Source of the DNA: Mercurialis annua
Taxonomy: Eukaryota > Streptophyta > Magnoliopsida > Malpighiales > Euphorbiaceae
Direction: 5' to 3'
NCBI RefSeq assembly: GCF_937616625.2
Contig: NC_065576.1
Span: 6,760,501 to 6,824,500 of the forward strand
Length of the DNA stretch: 64,000 nucleotides
Shown: positions 11,098 to 22,849 of the stretch, one piece after another
Layout: each line of letters starts with the position of its first letter
How positions within the stretch are numbered: the first letter of the stretch is position 1
The notes under the pieces: generated by a model
What the model saw: the letters and a program-made list of their open reading frames with translations, nothing else
Database searches by the model: none
Told to the model about the DNA's origin: nothing
Made by a program: the position numbers and the translations under genes

Positions 11098-14000
11098 CTA
11101 TGTCTTGATCCTGGATTTCTCCATTGCCCTCGGAGCTGCACAAGAGACCATAAATGAAATTCAGAACATCGTAAACACCAACATTCAAAGAACAAACAAC
11201 AAATCCGTAAAGATTACTGCCACTGCAAGCACAATTATATCCATAAAGTTTACTGCACGAGTTTACTTTATTTTTTTCATTTTCTTTTTCTCAAAACAGT
11301 TACTTTTGTCGGGTCCCTAGTGTTAAACCTTCCAACCCCGATCCCTTTTCAATTACTTATTTGTACTTTCATAAAATATTACTTAGAGAGACAAACCTAA
11401 ACCGATGGCGTCAGAGCTCTTCATGATCTTTAGCCTCTTACACGTTTCAATGAACATCCTGCAGCAAAAATTAACAAAAGAGTTAGAGAGCAAGAATTGC
11501 TTATCAAGCACATTCACTGAATCATGATAAAAAGCAATTCCTTTCAGGTGCAAATGTAACAACTGCATCTATAATGCAATCTATCAAAATAACGAAAAAT
11601 ATATCAGCATATGCAATCATCAACTATGGAAGTTATAATTTCCAACCGAATTGCAATGGAATGACTTCTTATTATAGTAGTTGAAAATAACCACGATGAA
11701 GCACAAAACTATTTTCTTGAGAAGAGTACAAGTGATCACATCTACAGGTTAAATATATGCAGCAACAAAAAATTGTATTAAATCATCTACTCAGCCGTAA
11801 TGCATCACAGCACCAAGAAGGAGTAGCTTGATTGAACCTGAAAAAACCAATAAATTAGACTAAAAACAAACGTTGATTTGACAGAATTAGATGCATGCAC
11901 CGAAATTAATTACTGGCCTAACTGTACAATGTCACCCAGTTCTAGAGATATTGGTAGGTAGCAAAAAATTTCAAGAAATGGAGAATATATCTCTGGTCCA
12001 ATAATTTCTTAAATTTGCAGTAGCTTCAACAGTTCCTTTTTCTCATACTTGGAAAATTTCTTAGGGAATAGCACTACTTAGCGGAAAAGGTATACTAGTA
12101 TTCCTGAAATTCCGGATAAAACAACATTGAAACTACTTTAAAACCTTCTGAAGTATGAATTAACTGAGTGCATCAGCATTGTCACTACATCTCGCAACGC
12201 AATAAAACTGTAACAGTTTTTAACTTATTACTAAAATGTCTACAAAAACCACGAGTCTACAGGTTATCTGATTCAGAAAAAAGGGATGCTTTGTCCAAAT
12301 CTGAAAAATCATACAAGTTAGTGAAAAAAAATTCAGTTCATTGATGAAGTGGGGTCATGCATCATTTTTGAGAACAGATAAAGGAGGTTGACCATCACTG
12401 GATAATTGCACAACAAACTTATCTAATTTTCAATATAAATATAATCAAACAAAATAAACTATAGCTCTTCATATAAAAGATGATTCATTTAAGATTTTCT
12501 TCTTTGTTCAGGATTAAGAGGAAAAATTAATAAACCACAATTTTGATGGGAAATTTGAGGTATATCGAACACGCTAAAAGTCGAACACCTGACTCTTTGT
12601 GCACTTACACCCTCCCATATGCAGTTTACATTTATATTTGTTATTTACATCATTGTACTCTTCCAGTTCTTTGTGTTCAACATATAAATATTATAAATAG
12701 ACTGATAATTAACAATATAAGAAATCACATTTTTCACTAGAGTTAAAATTTTAAGAGATTATATATCAATCACAGCAGCAGACAAACAACATTCAACATA
12801 TTTATTCACTTTGATCTGAATAATAGGATTAGTTCACATACCCGTTCAACTTATGTTACTGAAAAAAAGGAAGAAAAGGAGGCCGTCTTCCCACAACACA
12901 TGCAGGACACAATGCAAGGTTTTCACTTATCGTAATGACATATAACATAGGACTTTAGGAAGTAATAAATTAAACTGAAAATTAACAATTATAACACATC
13001 TGAAAGCTTTACTGATTTACTAAACGAAAGCTGATAATGATTTTGTTCTTTAAAGCAGGAAAGTTAAACTTACTCCCATGGTACATCCCCAACAAGCATC
13101 CAGTCACCATCTTTGTCCTCATATGTAAGCACATATTCTGACCCACTCAGAAGATCCCTCAACTTACTCTCACTCAGTTTTTCTCTCCCAGGAGCTCCAT
13201 GAGATCCACATTGGCCTGAAATTAATGGTAAAAACACAATAACTGTCTCTACACCAACATATAGATTGCACGGATTGGAATCCGAAAATCAAACTGTTAA
13301 CCAAAAAATGACCAGAAAGCTGAGTATGCAGTTATAGCTTACCAATGGTAAAACAGCTGAACATTTTCTCCAAAGCACAAGAGAGTTCTCGATAGACGGA
13401 GTAAGTTCTTAGATCTACCTTCCTCAAATAAGGAGCACCATCCATGCTGACCTTGACAAAAAGAGCACCAGGACCTGGTTTTCCATCAACTTCGTCATTG
13501 TTCTTTGAAGTAGTAGCCAACGTGTTCTTCCTAAAAGACTTAATTGGAGGCCAACCAACAACCTGTGCCCTGTCAGAAATAGAAAATAAACCAAAGTTAT
13601 TGTTATCATTATGCTCTGTTCTTCTTCCAAAAACTCATTACATCTCCATCTCTAATTACATGTACTTACTTTGCAGCAGGGGCAGTTTCGCTATTATTAA
13701 TCCCAGTCTGGTTCAGTTTGGTCCTATTGGCAGCAAGAGACCGATCCTTCACATCTTGGGAAACCTCTTTCATCAAGCTTGATTGACCTTTAGAAGGTCT
13801 AGAAGATAGCATCGCATTTATCCCAGAAGCACCAGAAAACTTCCCTTGCGCCATAGACTGTGGAGATTCAGATTCAACCCCAACTGAATGAAACAGCCAG
13901 TTCTTTTCTGAATACAGAGAGCCCTTAACCTCAGAGAATCTATCCATGGTATCAGAAAACCCTCTTTTATTACCAGAAACGATATGCTTCTGCAATGATG

Positions 14001-14337
14001 AACAGATTCCATCCTTTACAGGAAGCAAAGGAAACAAAGGCTTCTCATCAAGTTTCCCCAAACTCATCAAGGAAACTTCTACATCTCTTTCAGGAGACTG
14101 AGATCCAGGAAGTCCAAGTCTCAACTCAGTAGCCTTCAAATTGAGATTGTTCTTATTATCCTCTGATAGACTAGGGACTGCAGAACTATCAACCGAAGAA
14201 CAATCCGACAATCCCAGATAGTTGCGCTCTCTTAAACTGCAGCCATTCTGGGAGATACAATCAGCAGAAGGTGAAGAGGGCACTAAAGAAATATTGCTTT
14301 GCCCCCCCTTCTCAACACCCAACAGAGGTGGAGTCAT
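11098..14337 (-). CDS. IAA9-like: Aux/IAA transcriptional repressor, IAA8/IAA9-like
   Basis: Nuclear co-repressor of auxin response: it binds ARF factors through its C-terminal PB1 domain, recruits TOPLESS through an EAR motif, and is degraded when auxin bridges it to TIR1/AFB. Five coding exons join in frame to 378 aa: 13670-14337, 13343-13569, 13074-13215, 11397-11458 and 11098-11135, all GT-AG. Domain [13 protein letters not shown] is at about residues 70-78, the domain II degron VVGWPPIKS at 226-234, and domains III-IV run from [20 protein letters not shown] (257) to [14 protein letters not shown], with the acidic [16 protein letters not shown] stretch at 330-345. The conserved N-terminal [17 protein letters not shown] identifies the IAA8/IAA9 subgroup. 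The start is the ATG at 14337 (MTPPLLGVE); an upstream in-frame GTG is not used as start. Intron 3 is unusually long (1615 bp) and the last exon encodes only [12 protein letters not shown]. All key motifs are intact. Confidence 0.96.
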
Positions 14338-15230
14338 CAACGCCTTCACAGTTTTTTCTCTTTCACCTACTTAAAAAAAAGCATAAACAATATCATTTGC
14401 TTACTTACCCAGATTATATGCAAATAATAGTAAACCATACTAAAAAAAATACCTAAAACATAATATATCAAAAAATCATTGTTTCTGCATTTAAAAATTA
14501 AATTAAACACCAGAAAATCATATAAATCACTAAAAACCTAACAGGCATATAAAAGAATCAACATGCAAGTTGTTCGACATTTTTGGAGATTTAGTTTCTT
14601 CTTTAGCTGAATCAAAAGTTATAATGCGAATCACAAACCACCTGAGTTAAATAATCTGATATATTGGCTGGCTTAGGTCAAACAAATTACACCAAAAAAT
14701 TGACAAAATATTAACAAAAACAGCCATATCATATGCATCTACACCTATTTTCTCTATTTTGCTCATTAAACTAACATTTCAGCTTCGTTTACTTCAGATT
14801 TTTTTTAAGCTATGAACTAAACAAAATCTAGCTAAAAACGCAAAAAAATTGCACATAAGAAAATCTTTGCAACTTGCAACTACAAAAAAAGTCATGCGAT
14901 CGTGATTCAAACTAAAACCTGAATGAAAAAAAACACATATACACAAACACAGAGTCGCATACATTATAACTAGCAAAAGAACACAAGCAAAAACAAAACC
15001 TAACCTCAGTACAAAATTAAAAAAAAAACGAATTAATAGAAGAAAAAAAATGAAATATATAGTAGAAAACTCACCGGAAAACTAGAAGAAGAAGAACCTG
15101 AAGATCGGAAAACGCGCTGCAAAAGAAAATTTAGAGTAGAAAATTGCAGGAAACGGTAACGGAGAAGAAACAGAATAGAAAGAGAAGCTCAGGGTTCTTC
15201 CATTAAGCAGAAAGCAACTAAGCTTTTTTT
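14338..15230 (-). other. 5' UTR of the Aux/IAA gene with an intron
   Basis: A good donor (TTTTCCG|GTGAGT, exon edge at 15075) and an acceptor (TTTTTAAGTAG|GTGAAAG, exon edge at 14366) define a likely 5' UTR intron of about 708 bp (14367-15074). The upstream non-coding exon is pyrimidine-rich on the minus strand and probably begins near 15200-15230; the start is inferred. A leader intron is common in this subgroup. Confidence 0.65.
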
Positions 15231-15603
15231 TTTAGCTCAGTGAGTGGTAAGTGGTAATTTGAAGGGTGCCAGAAGGGTATATTTGGAAATCTAGATTTTA
15301 AAGGTCTGTCCCCTTTGAAATTGAAAGTATCCATTAACTGGGACCCGCTTGTCTTTTTCACATGCGCCGATCTTCGTGACTTATACGGAGATCTAGCCGT
15401 TCGTATGTGTTTACTTAGAATTTATCTTGACCGTTGATTTTATTGTCCGTCGTTGTCATTTGCATTTAACAAAAAACTAAAGAAAATTGGATTTTTAATA
15501 TTAATTTATGAATAAAATATATATTTCGTGAATTAAGGTTCTTTATTCTTTTATAATTGGTGTGGGGGAGCGTTTATGGAAGAATTTGAACCAATGAGTT
15601 ATA
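15231..15603 (-). promoter_or_regulatory. Aux/IAA proximal promoter region
   Basis: This is the sequence between the inferred transcript start and a Mutator-like insertion at 15613. No clear canonical auxin-response element (TGTCTC) or TATA box was seen. The insertion's TSD begins about 1.27 kb from the start codon but only about 0.4 kb from the inferred transcription start, so the element bounds the intact proximal promoter. Confidence 0.4.
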
Positions 15604-15612
15604 GTTCAAACG

Positions 15613-16609
15613 GGCTAATAATCACCCACGGCCCCTGACTTTAGGGGTATCTTACGACAAACCCCCTGATAAAAAAAAATGATCAGTAAACCCCCTAATC
15701 TTTGTGGCGGCGCTCGCTAAACCCCTTTTCGCATAAATTGACCAAAATACCCTTCAAAACTGTAAATAAATACAAACAAACCAGACAACTTCAATCTAAC
15801 CACACTTAAAACCGACCCAATCAAATCAAACCAAACAAATCTAATCAAACCTAAATTTATTTAAAAATTAAATAAATAATTATTTTTAATTTAAATAAAA
15901 AAATAAAAAAAAAATACTTTTTTTAATTCATGTCGGTGAGCAGACCCACCGCGGTGGGTCTGCTCACCGGAGAGCAGACCCACCGTGGGTCTGCTTCAAA
16001 GAGCAGACCCGTGGTGGGTCTGCTCTTTGCAGCAGACCCACGCCGGTGGGTCTGCTGCACAGAGCAGACCCACGCCGGTGGGTCTGCTGCACAGAGCAGA
16101 CCCACCGTGGTGGGTCTGCTCTCCGGTGAGCAGACCCACCGCGGTGGGTTTAAATTAATTTTAAAAAAAAAAATTAAATTAAAAATAATAATTATTATTT
16201 TTTAAAATTAAAGGAGTTATTATTTGGATAATTTTTTTTCCGGCAATGGACGGTGGTGGCCGGAAAAAACCGGCGGCGGCGGGTGAAAGTTTCGGTTGGA
16301 TGGTTTGATTTAATTGAGTTGATTGGTGATTTAAGTATCATTTGGATGGTTTATATCTGATTTGGTTAGGTGAATGATTTTAGATTTGGTTAGATTAGGT
16401 TGGTTTGGTTTTTGTTATTGACCTTAGGGGTATTTTAGGTATTTTTGAAAAAATAAAGAGCTTGGGGCGGTTTTTTGGGGCGGTTTTAGGGTAAAAGGGG
16501 TTTAGCTGATCATTAGGTAAAGTTTAGGGGGTTTACGGCAGCTTTTTTTAGATCAGGGGGTTTAGCGTAAGATACCCCTAAAGTCAGGGGCCGTGGGTGA
16601 TTATTAGCC
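15613..16609. mobile_element. Mutator-like element, 997 bp, with GC-rich hairpin core
   Basis: The TIRs are almost identical for over 50 bp (GGCTAATAATCACCCACGGC at both ends, read inward) and are flanked by a perfect 9-bp TSD (GTTCAAACG, 15604-15612 and 16610-16618). High arm identity suggests a fairly recent insertion. The core (15936-16149) is a GC-rich array of hairpins, out of character with the AT-rich flanks. There is no transposase. Reading frames across the core on both strands are a by-product of the array. Confidence 0.92.
15936..16149. repeat. Array of seven GC-rich palindromic units
   Basis: Seven successive copies of a hairpin motif are seen, each an AGCAGACCCACC arm facing GGTGGGTCTGCT. 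The first unit (15936-15967) is a perfect 32-bp palindrome. Spacers vary (TTCAAA, TTTGC, TGCACA, TCCG). The whole array is roughly symmetrical and lies in the centre of the Mutator-like element. The repeat of sense and antisense arms would make strong stem-loops in RNA or single-stranded DNA. Confidence 0.9.
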
Positions 16610-16684
16610 GTTCAAACGGTATAAATATTCGGCGACAAACTGTTAGGATCCTCTTTTTGTTGGCTTAAACTTGGTTCATGATTA

Positions 16685-17360
16685 GACTTAATTATTTAAA
16701 TACTACACACGTTAAATATTTTTCCTTTTGTATCCTGATTTAAAAAGAACAATTATATCCTTATTTGAATTTTTAGATTTGGACTCTACATCCAAAATAT
16801 TAAATTCAACTCAGAGATGCTGAAAGAGGGAGTAGATATGCTCCTCCCTCCTCTCCTGTTTCCATGGAAGCAAGATCTTCCAAAACGATCTTTTCCTCTT
16901 TTCGAAGGAGGAACAGAGCTGCTGCTCCCATGGAAGAAGGAAGACTTGTAAAAGGAAGAATAACTCTTCTTTTATGGAAGGAGGACGATGACGGGAGGTC
17001 TGAGAAAAAAGGACGGCGGATTTATGAATCAGAGCAATACAGTGGTTGGCTAGAAGTGTTTCTAAAATTATCTAAATTTTTTATTAAAATTGAAATAATT
17101 AATTAATTAATTATTAGGACTTATATGACTGTTTTTAAAGTTGAAGGATTTGTTTGTGTTTTTCAAATAGAAAAAAATATAATGTAACTCTTCTAGTTGT
17201 TTTTAATGTTTTCATCCTTAAATTAATTAAACCGTTATTATTTTTAGTTTGGGATAGAGTCGAAACTTAAAAACGTAAATAAGGGTACAAATAATTTTTT
17301 TTTCTAAGTCGGGTTATGAATCAAAAAAATCAACGTGAGTACTTTTAAAATAATTAATTC
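16685..17360. mobile_element. Mutator-like TIR element with purine-rich core
   Basis: The left arm (GACTTAATTATTTAAA ... CTTATTTGAATTTTTAG) and the right arm, read inverted (GAATTAATTATTTTAAA ... CTTATTTACGTTTTTAAG), match over about 130 bases. A clean TSD was not found (TCATGATTA versus ATATAATTA at best). The core, about 16850-17010, is richer in G and C with repeated TTCCATGGAAG and GAAGGAGGA strings, the same style as the cores at 23150 and 63660. The frame at 16864-17106 is judged spurious. Confidence 0.65.
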
Positions 17361-20300
17361 ATATAATTAAAAGACTAGTTTACCCTCGACCATAATTAAT
17401 TGAATGTTAATCATTTTGTTTTCTTCAATTATACTCCATCCGCTCCCGTTTACTAAAGAATGATGAGTTTTGCATAAAAAAAAATTTTAAAAATTATTTT
17501 ATTTTATTATATTATCCTATGAATTAATGGAATCTCATTTGATAATAAATTAACTATATTACAGTATAACTTGCATTTAATTATATTTGAAACTATTAAA
17601 AAATAAAAATAAAATTTTAATACAAGTTGGCATAAAAAATACGAAGTGGAATCCTAAAATAAAACATGTAAAAAATGAATATATCTATTTTTAAATGTAT
17701 TAATATTAAATACTAATATAATATAATGTAACGATAAAGTTTTTCGTGGAAAAGAAAAAGATAAAGTTTTGAATTATTTATTAAAATGTACATAATTTTA
17801 ATAAAGTCATAATTGAATTATACATTTTGTGGTTTGTATTTGGTATTTAAAATTGTGTATTTGTTGTTTTAATCCTTTTTGTAATACAAGATAATGAAAA
17901 CTAAACTGATAAATTAAAGTTCATAATTTTTACGCAAAATCTATGTCAAATGACACTTAATCGGAAAAACAACTTCTTCTTTTTACCCAAATTATTGCTT
18001 GTCTCTATAATATTTTTTTTATTATATAAATCTTTTTGTTTGAAATTTTTTTTGTGTTTTGAGATTAGTTTGATCTATTTTTTTGAGATTTATTGAAGAC
18101 GAAGATCAAAAAATTAAAATTCAATGGATCAAGCGGATTGTAATTTAGGATTTATATTGAATATGAGACTTGAAAAGTTTGAAATTTCAAAAATCAAGCG
18201 GTTTTAAGATCATAATTTCAATATTTGAACCATATATGTAGTTTGGACAACCTTTTGATGGTTGAAAAAGTTTTATTCGATGACTGTATTAACAGCTCTT
18301 ATCAGTATTTCAAAATAGTTTTTTTAATTTATTAAAAAACCGTTTATATTTGTAATTTTTATTATCATCAATAAAAAATTTAGTATTTGAAGTTTGAATA
18401 TGTATTCTGAAATATTATATAATTCAGAAAGCTAAAAACAAAATTTATAGTATGCAACATAGATATAGCAATAGTTAGGTCAATTTTGGACAATAACATT
18501 TTAAAAATTTAGGATGGATTTATTATAAAATTGGATAACTAAAAATAGCTGAAGGAAAAGAAATGATTATTTAGGAGTAGCTTTCTTTGAAGACAAACAA
18601 AAAATGTGAAATTACAGAAATGATGATTACAAGCATGAAAAATCCCATAGTTTTGTCTATCTAATTTAATCAAATTAATGGTTTATTCAACCACTCTACT
18701 CATTGCTTTCCTAATTCACAAAAACAAAACCAGCTTGCAGTGTCTGAATTACCAAAATCACCCTAAAACTCTTGCTTTGACTTGTTTGCCATGCCCACAT
18801 ATACTTGCAAATTTATTTCACTGCCTTCTGAATTTGGTCAGTCTACCAATAATACAACTCTTTCAATAATTTTGTCAAACAGTACATCCATCTTAGGACA
18901 GACATTTAATAATCAAGTAAGATTAACCTATTTTAAAAATAAAATTAGAATTTTTAGAATAGAAAATTCTAAAGTAAAACGAGAAATATATGTTTTTATT
19001 GTTATATCCTCACTTTATATTAAATAATACTAGCAAAATATAAAAATTACTAATTTAAATATAATTTATAAATAAATCAAATCGTTTTCAATTAAATTAT
19101 AATGGATGAAGTATTAATTCGAGATAAATATTTAAATAATAAAATCATTGAGATAAATGTTTTTTCTATAATTATTTTAAAGAAAATACAGAAATGGACA
19201 GAAGAAAAAGTTGGCAAGTTCATAGGGGTAAAAATGAGAAAAAAGAAAAGAAAAAGGAGGGAATAGAATAAAAGAAAGGAGCAAAGCATTTAATGAAAAA
19301 GAAAAGAGAACGGAGATTAGGAGACAAGAAAGCGGCAATTAAAGTCCGTTTGCCGGGTACTGACCATGACATTTAACCACATACCATTTTTGTATCTTTT
19401 TAGATAACAACCTTTTTTGGTGCCTCAACTTTTTAAAACTAACAATCTAGTTCTTAATTAGTCTTTTTGTAGCAATTAAGTTTGGCCTTGATGAAATTTG
19501 TGAAGATGACAGTGCTATTTATGATCGCAAAACTGCTACAGTTAGTAGCTCTGACCTTGTTATTTTAGTTTTTAACCCTAGCTATTGTGTTTATGTCTGT
19601 TCTTTTTAATATTAAAATCAAAATTAACAATAATGTCAAACACACCTGTAATTAGACACCGTTTATATTGAAGAATTTTGAAATCAATAGATTTAAAATT
19701 CATGGAATATAAAATTAGTGGATTCACAAATTTTATTATTTGTATAGAAACTAAAATCAATGGATTTATAGGGATAATTTTATAATAATAAAATATTCTA
19801 ACAATTTATCATTTATGGTGAATTTCAACTTTCACACCTCCTGGCTCCTAGATAAAAAAATTAAATAAATAATTTAAAAAAATGGTGAATTGTAACAATT
19901 CATAGATTCACATCATATACCAAATCAATAAATTTTATAAAATCCATTGGTTTTTTTCATCCGAATTTTCTAATCCAAATGGCGTCTTAATGTAAATCAT
20001 GGTAAGATTATAATTTTGATCTTTAAAATATCAATTCAATTGAAAAACAAAACTGAATAACTCCACCTTCATAATTAGACCAGAGGATTTAATCCAACTA
20101 AAACCCTAAGTCAGAAGTAATGTTTAAATCTAAACTAAAATAAACGTTATGTAAACTAAAAACCAGAAAGCTATATAAAACTAAAACATTTAAAGTGTAT
20201 ATTTTTGTGCAGTAATTTTGGAAGAAAAAATATGCTAGGTACTTAATTTCGTTTCTTTTCTTTAAGCCACCTATTTAAAAAAATAAAAAAAATATTTTTT

Positions 20301-20428
20301 ATTTGTATTAATTATGTTTGAAATGATATGTATCATTAGTTCTTATAGAATATTTTTAACCATTAAAATAAAATTAAATATTAAAAAATCGTGCTAAAAT
20401 AATAGAATAAAACCTCTCAAGCGAGATA
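17361..20428. other. AT-rich intergenic region, no gene seen
   Basis: No supportable gene. A Stowaway-like end (TACTCCATCCGCTCCCGTTT) lies near 17445 without a clear partner. Reading frames at 18678-19027 and on the minus strand at 19092-19760 are low-complexity and not called. Confidence 0.45.
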
Positions 20429-20437
20429 TAAAAAATA

Positions 20438-20812
20438 GTTTAATCACTCAAAACCCCACCACCTTTTTCCCCTTTTGCAAATAATCCTGACATAAAAAGT
20501 TTTCCAATTTTACCATAATTTGCCTTTTTATGTTTAAAATGTACCCCAAAGAATTAATTGACCTATTTTCATTTATAAAAAAGTTTAAAATAATTTTTTA
20601 TTTTTTATATTATTAATAATATTAGGGTTAATTGAAATATGAGTTAAAATGGAGGATTATTTTAAATTTTTTTCAAGTGAAAAAGAGATTAATTTAATGC
20701 TTTAGGGTGAAATTGAAACATAAAGGGGCAAATTTGGGTAAGATTGGAGAAATTTCTACGTCGGGGTATATTTATAAAAGGGGCTAATGGTGGGGGGTTT
20801 CAGTGATTAGCC
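20438..20812. mobile_element. Mutator-like MITE, 375 bp
   Basis: Left end GTTTAATCACTCAAAACCCC and right end (inverted) GGCTAATCACTGAAACCCCC are the same family as the element at 2990-3440. The flanks read TAAAAAATA (20429-20437) and TAAAAAAATA (20813-20822), a TSD that differs by one A in a homopolymer. No ORF. Confidence 0.8.
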
Positions 20813-21015
20813 TAAAAAAATAATAAATTAACTTAACATGATAAATTATATTCAATTAATTCAAAAAAGAATTAATCTATTATCCACGAGTACCATTCTT
20901 TTTTTTCACAAAAAATAGAATCCATTAAAATAAGATTAAAGTAGAGTCAAGAAAGTCATATGACAAACTTAACAATATGATATTTCCTCTCTATTTTTTC
21001 AAAAATTTAATAAAA

Positions 21016-21720
21016 GGCTTAATTGCTTTAAAAAAAAACCCATCTTAATTTTTTTTTACGTTTATGCCCCGATTTAGAAAAAAATTCAATTATACCGTAT
21101 TTTGAATTTTCAGGTTTCAACTCTACCGTGGATCTCATACAAAGGAATCGAATAAAATTAATCGAAAATAAAAAGACTCAAACTGTGGATCTTGCTAAAG
21201 TTGCCAACTTCGGCCACAAACGATGAACAAAGTGTGCGAGGGTTTTGATTATGAAACACTTCCGATATTTAAACCTTCGACTTGCTAGATCCGTTGAAAT
21301 TTAGTATTTCCGATCATTTTGTCAATGAGATTCTACGAAATAAGATAGATCACCCTTTAAAATCTTAAATTTATGAAAATTTGACTTTAAAATCCGAACA
21401 ATTGCTATAGATTCTTAATAGACATATGAAGACAGAGAGAAATTCTTAGGTAGACTCAGTCCACCACGTCATCCGTGGACTAAGCCTATCACATAATGAC
21501 ACGTCATTAAAATGATGGCAATCTTGTAATATTACTATTCAAAAGTGTAAATAAATAATAAACGAATTTACAAGATTGCCATCATTTTAATGACGTGTCA
21601 TTATATGATAAGTTTAGTCCACGGATGACGTGGTGGACTGAGTCTACCTAAGAATCTCTCGAAGACAGATCATAAAAAAATTACAAAATCATAAAAAGAG
21701 AAACTTAATCTACTATCCAC
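21016..21720 (-). repeat. Dispersed repeat, copy B, split by a MITE
   Basis: A GGCTTAATTGCTTTAAAAA start at 21016 looks like a single Mutator-like end. From about 21180 to 21436, and again from 21670 to 21720, the minus strand matches the repeat at 2500-2700. The match is interrupted exactly by the palindromic MITE at 21437-21660. A short related piece (ATCCACGAGTACCATT) lies at about 20882-20897, echoed by ATCCACGAGTATCATT near 21715. Confidence 0.55.
21437..21660. mobile_element. Near-perfect palindromic MITE, 224 bp, 9-bp TSD
   Basis: Arms of about 90 bp are almost exact inverted copies (TTCTTAGGTAGACTCAGTCC on both ends, read inward). The TSD is GAAGACAGA at 21428-21436 and 21661-21669. 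Each arm holds CCACGTCATCCGTGG and TGACACGTCATT, both with ACGT cores. No coding capacity. The copy at 61040-61237 is an older relative. Confidence 0.92.
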
Positions 21721-21729
21721 GAGTATCAT

Positions 21730-22849
21730 TTGCTGATTATAAAATCTGGAAATTTGAGTGTTTCCATCATTTTATAAATGGAAAAAATAAATATTGATTT
21801 TTTTCTTTTAATAATTATGATTGTCATTAATTGTAGACAGATGTGAAGCAATGTAATGAAAAAGGAAAGAAAAACATGATTAAAATGGTGGCAGTGACAG
21901 ATTATTTTGCATGCTCTGCCCCGTGCAATGCATGCTCCTCTATATCATCACTCTATGACATCATCCCACCTCACCCTCCTTAATCAATGGCCTCTGTTTT
22001 CTTCTTGATTTTGATTAGCTGTTGCTCATTCTTATTAACAGCATGTTTTTTCGCTAATAATCCCATGGATTCTGATTTTAAAATCTTTTCATAAGAAATC
22101 ACCTAACGTTTAAAAACGTCAAAAAAAATCCTTAAATTTTATGTTGGCATTCAAAAAAAAAAAATTACTAACTTTGAAAAGCTATTATTTTAAAAACAAA
22201 ATATAACATGTATTACTTCAACTAGCACGTTATCAAAATATTTTAAAATTATAGTGGCAGTGGCTGGTGGATAATTGAACAAGTGGTTTGTGTTTGGTTG
22301 AAATTTTTATTTTTTAATTAAACTTTTAAAATTTTTAAGGATATTTTGGGTGTTTAAATTTTAGCCTAATGGTGAAAAAAACAAAAATTTTACAACATGT
22401 TGTAATTCAAACTAAATCTTTTAATTTTTATAATTTAAATCAAACCTTTTAATTTTATTTTTTTAATTGTGAGGTCAATTTTAATTGATATCTCAAAATC
22501 ATCGGCAACACATATTTTTTTTAGATCAACATGTATATTATTGTATAAACTCAAAAACAAAAGCAGTTACATTGTAAAATGCATGATAAATCTATAAATC
22601 TGGCTAAGTAAAAATGGCCTATACTACAATCATAAGCGATTTGACCGCAGATCATCACCTCCCAGCCACCGAATCCGAAGATCGAAACACTATTCTTTTT
22701 CGAAAATTGGCGTTTCTAGCTCAGGTATAATAATACATAGAGAGTGTAATTGTGCTTCTATCCGGTGATACATATTTAATATTACATATATCTTTGTTAA
22801 GTATAAAAAAACTATTGATATGTATAGTTATTTTCTATATAATCTTTTA
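21730..22849. other. Intergenic region, no gene seen
   Basis: A less AT-rich stretch lies at 21880-22050 (TGCATGCTC repeated, CTCATTCTT), but it has no ORF, splice pattern or RNA-gene signature that I can support. Confidence 0.4.

Noticed and set aside
11009..11320. Plus-strand frame of 103 codons
   Set aside because: It is antisense to the last exon and intron 4 of the Aux/IAA gene.
13444..13782. Plus-strand frame of 112 codons and nearby short minus frames
   Set aside because: Shadows of Aux/IAA exons 1 and 2 in other frames.
14338..14349. Earlier start for the Aux/IAA protein (VKAL before MTPPLL)
   Set aside because: The codon is GTG, just downstream of a 5' UTR splice acceptor; the ATG at 14337 fits the family N-terminus.
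15923..16205. Open frames on both strands (about 60 and 91 codons)
   Set aside because: They run through the GC-rich hairpin array of a transposon; the protein is just the repeat translated, with no domain.
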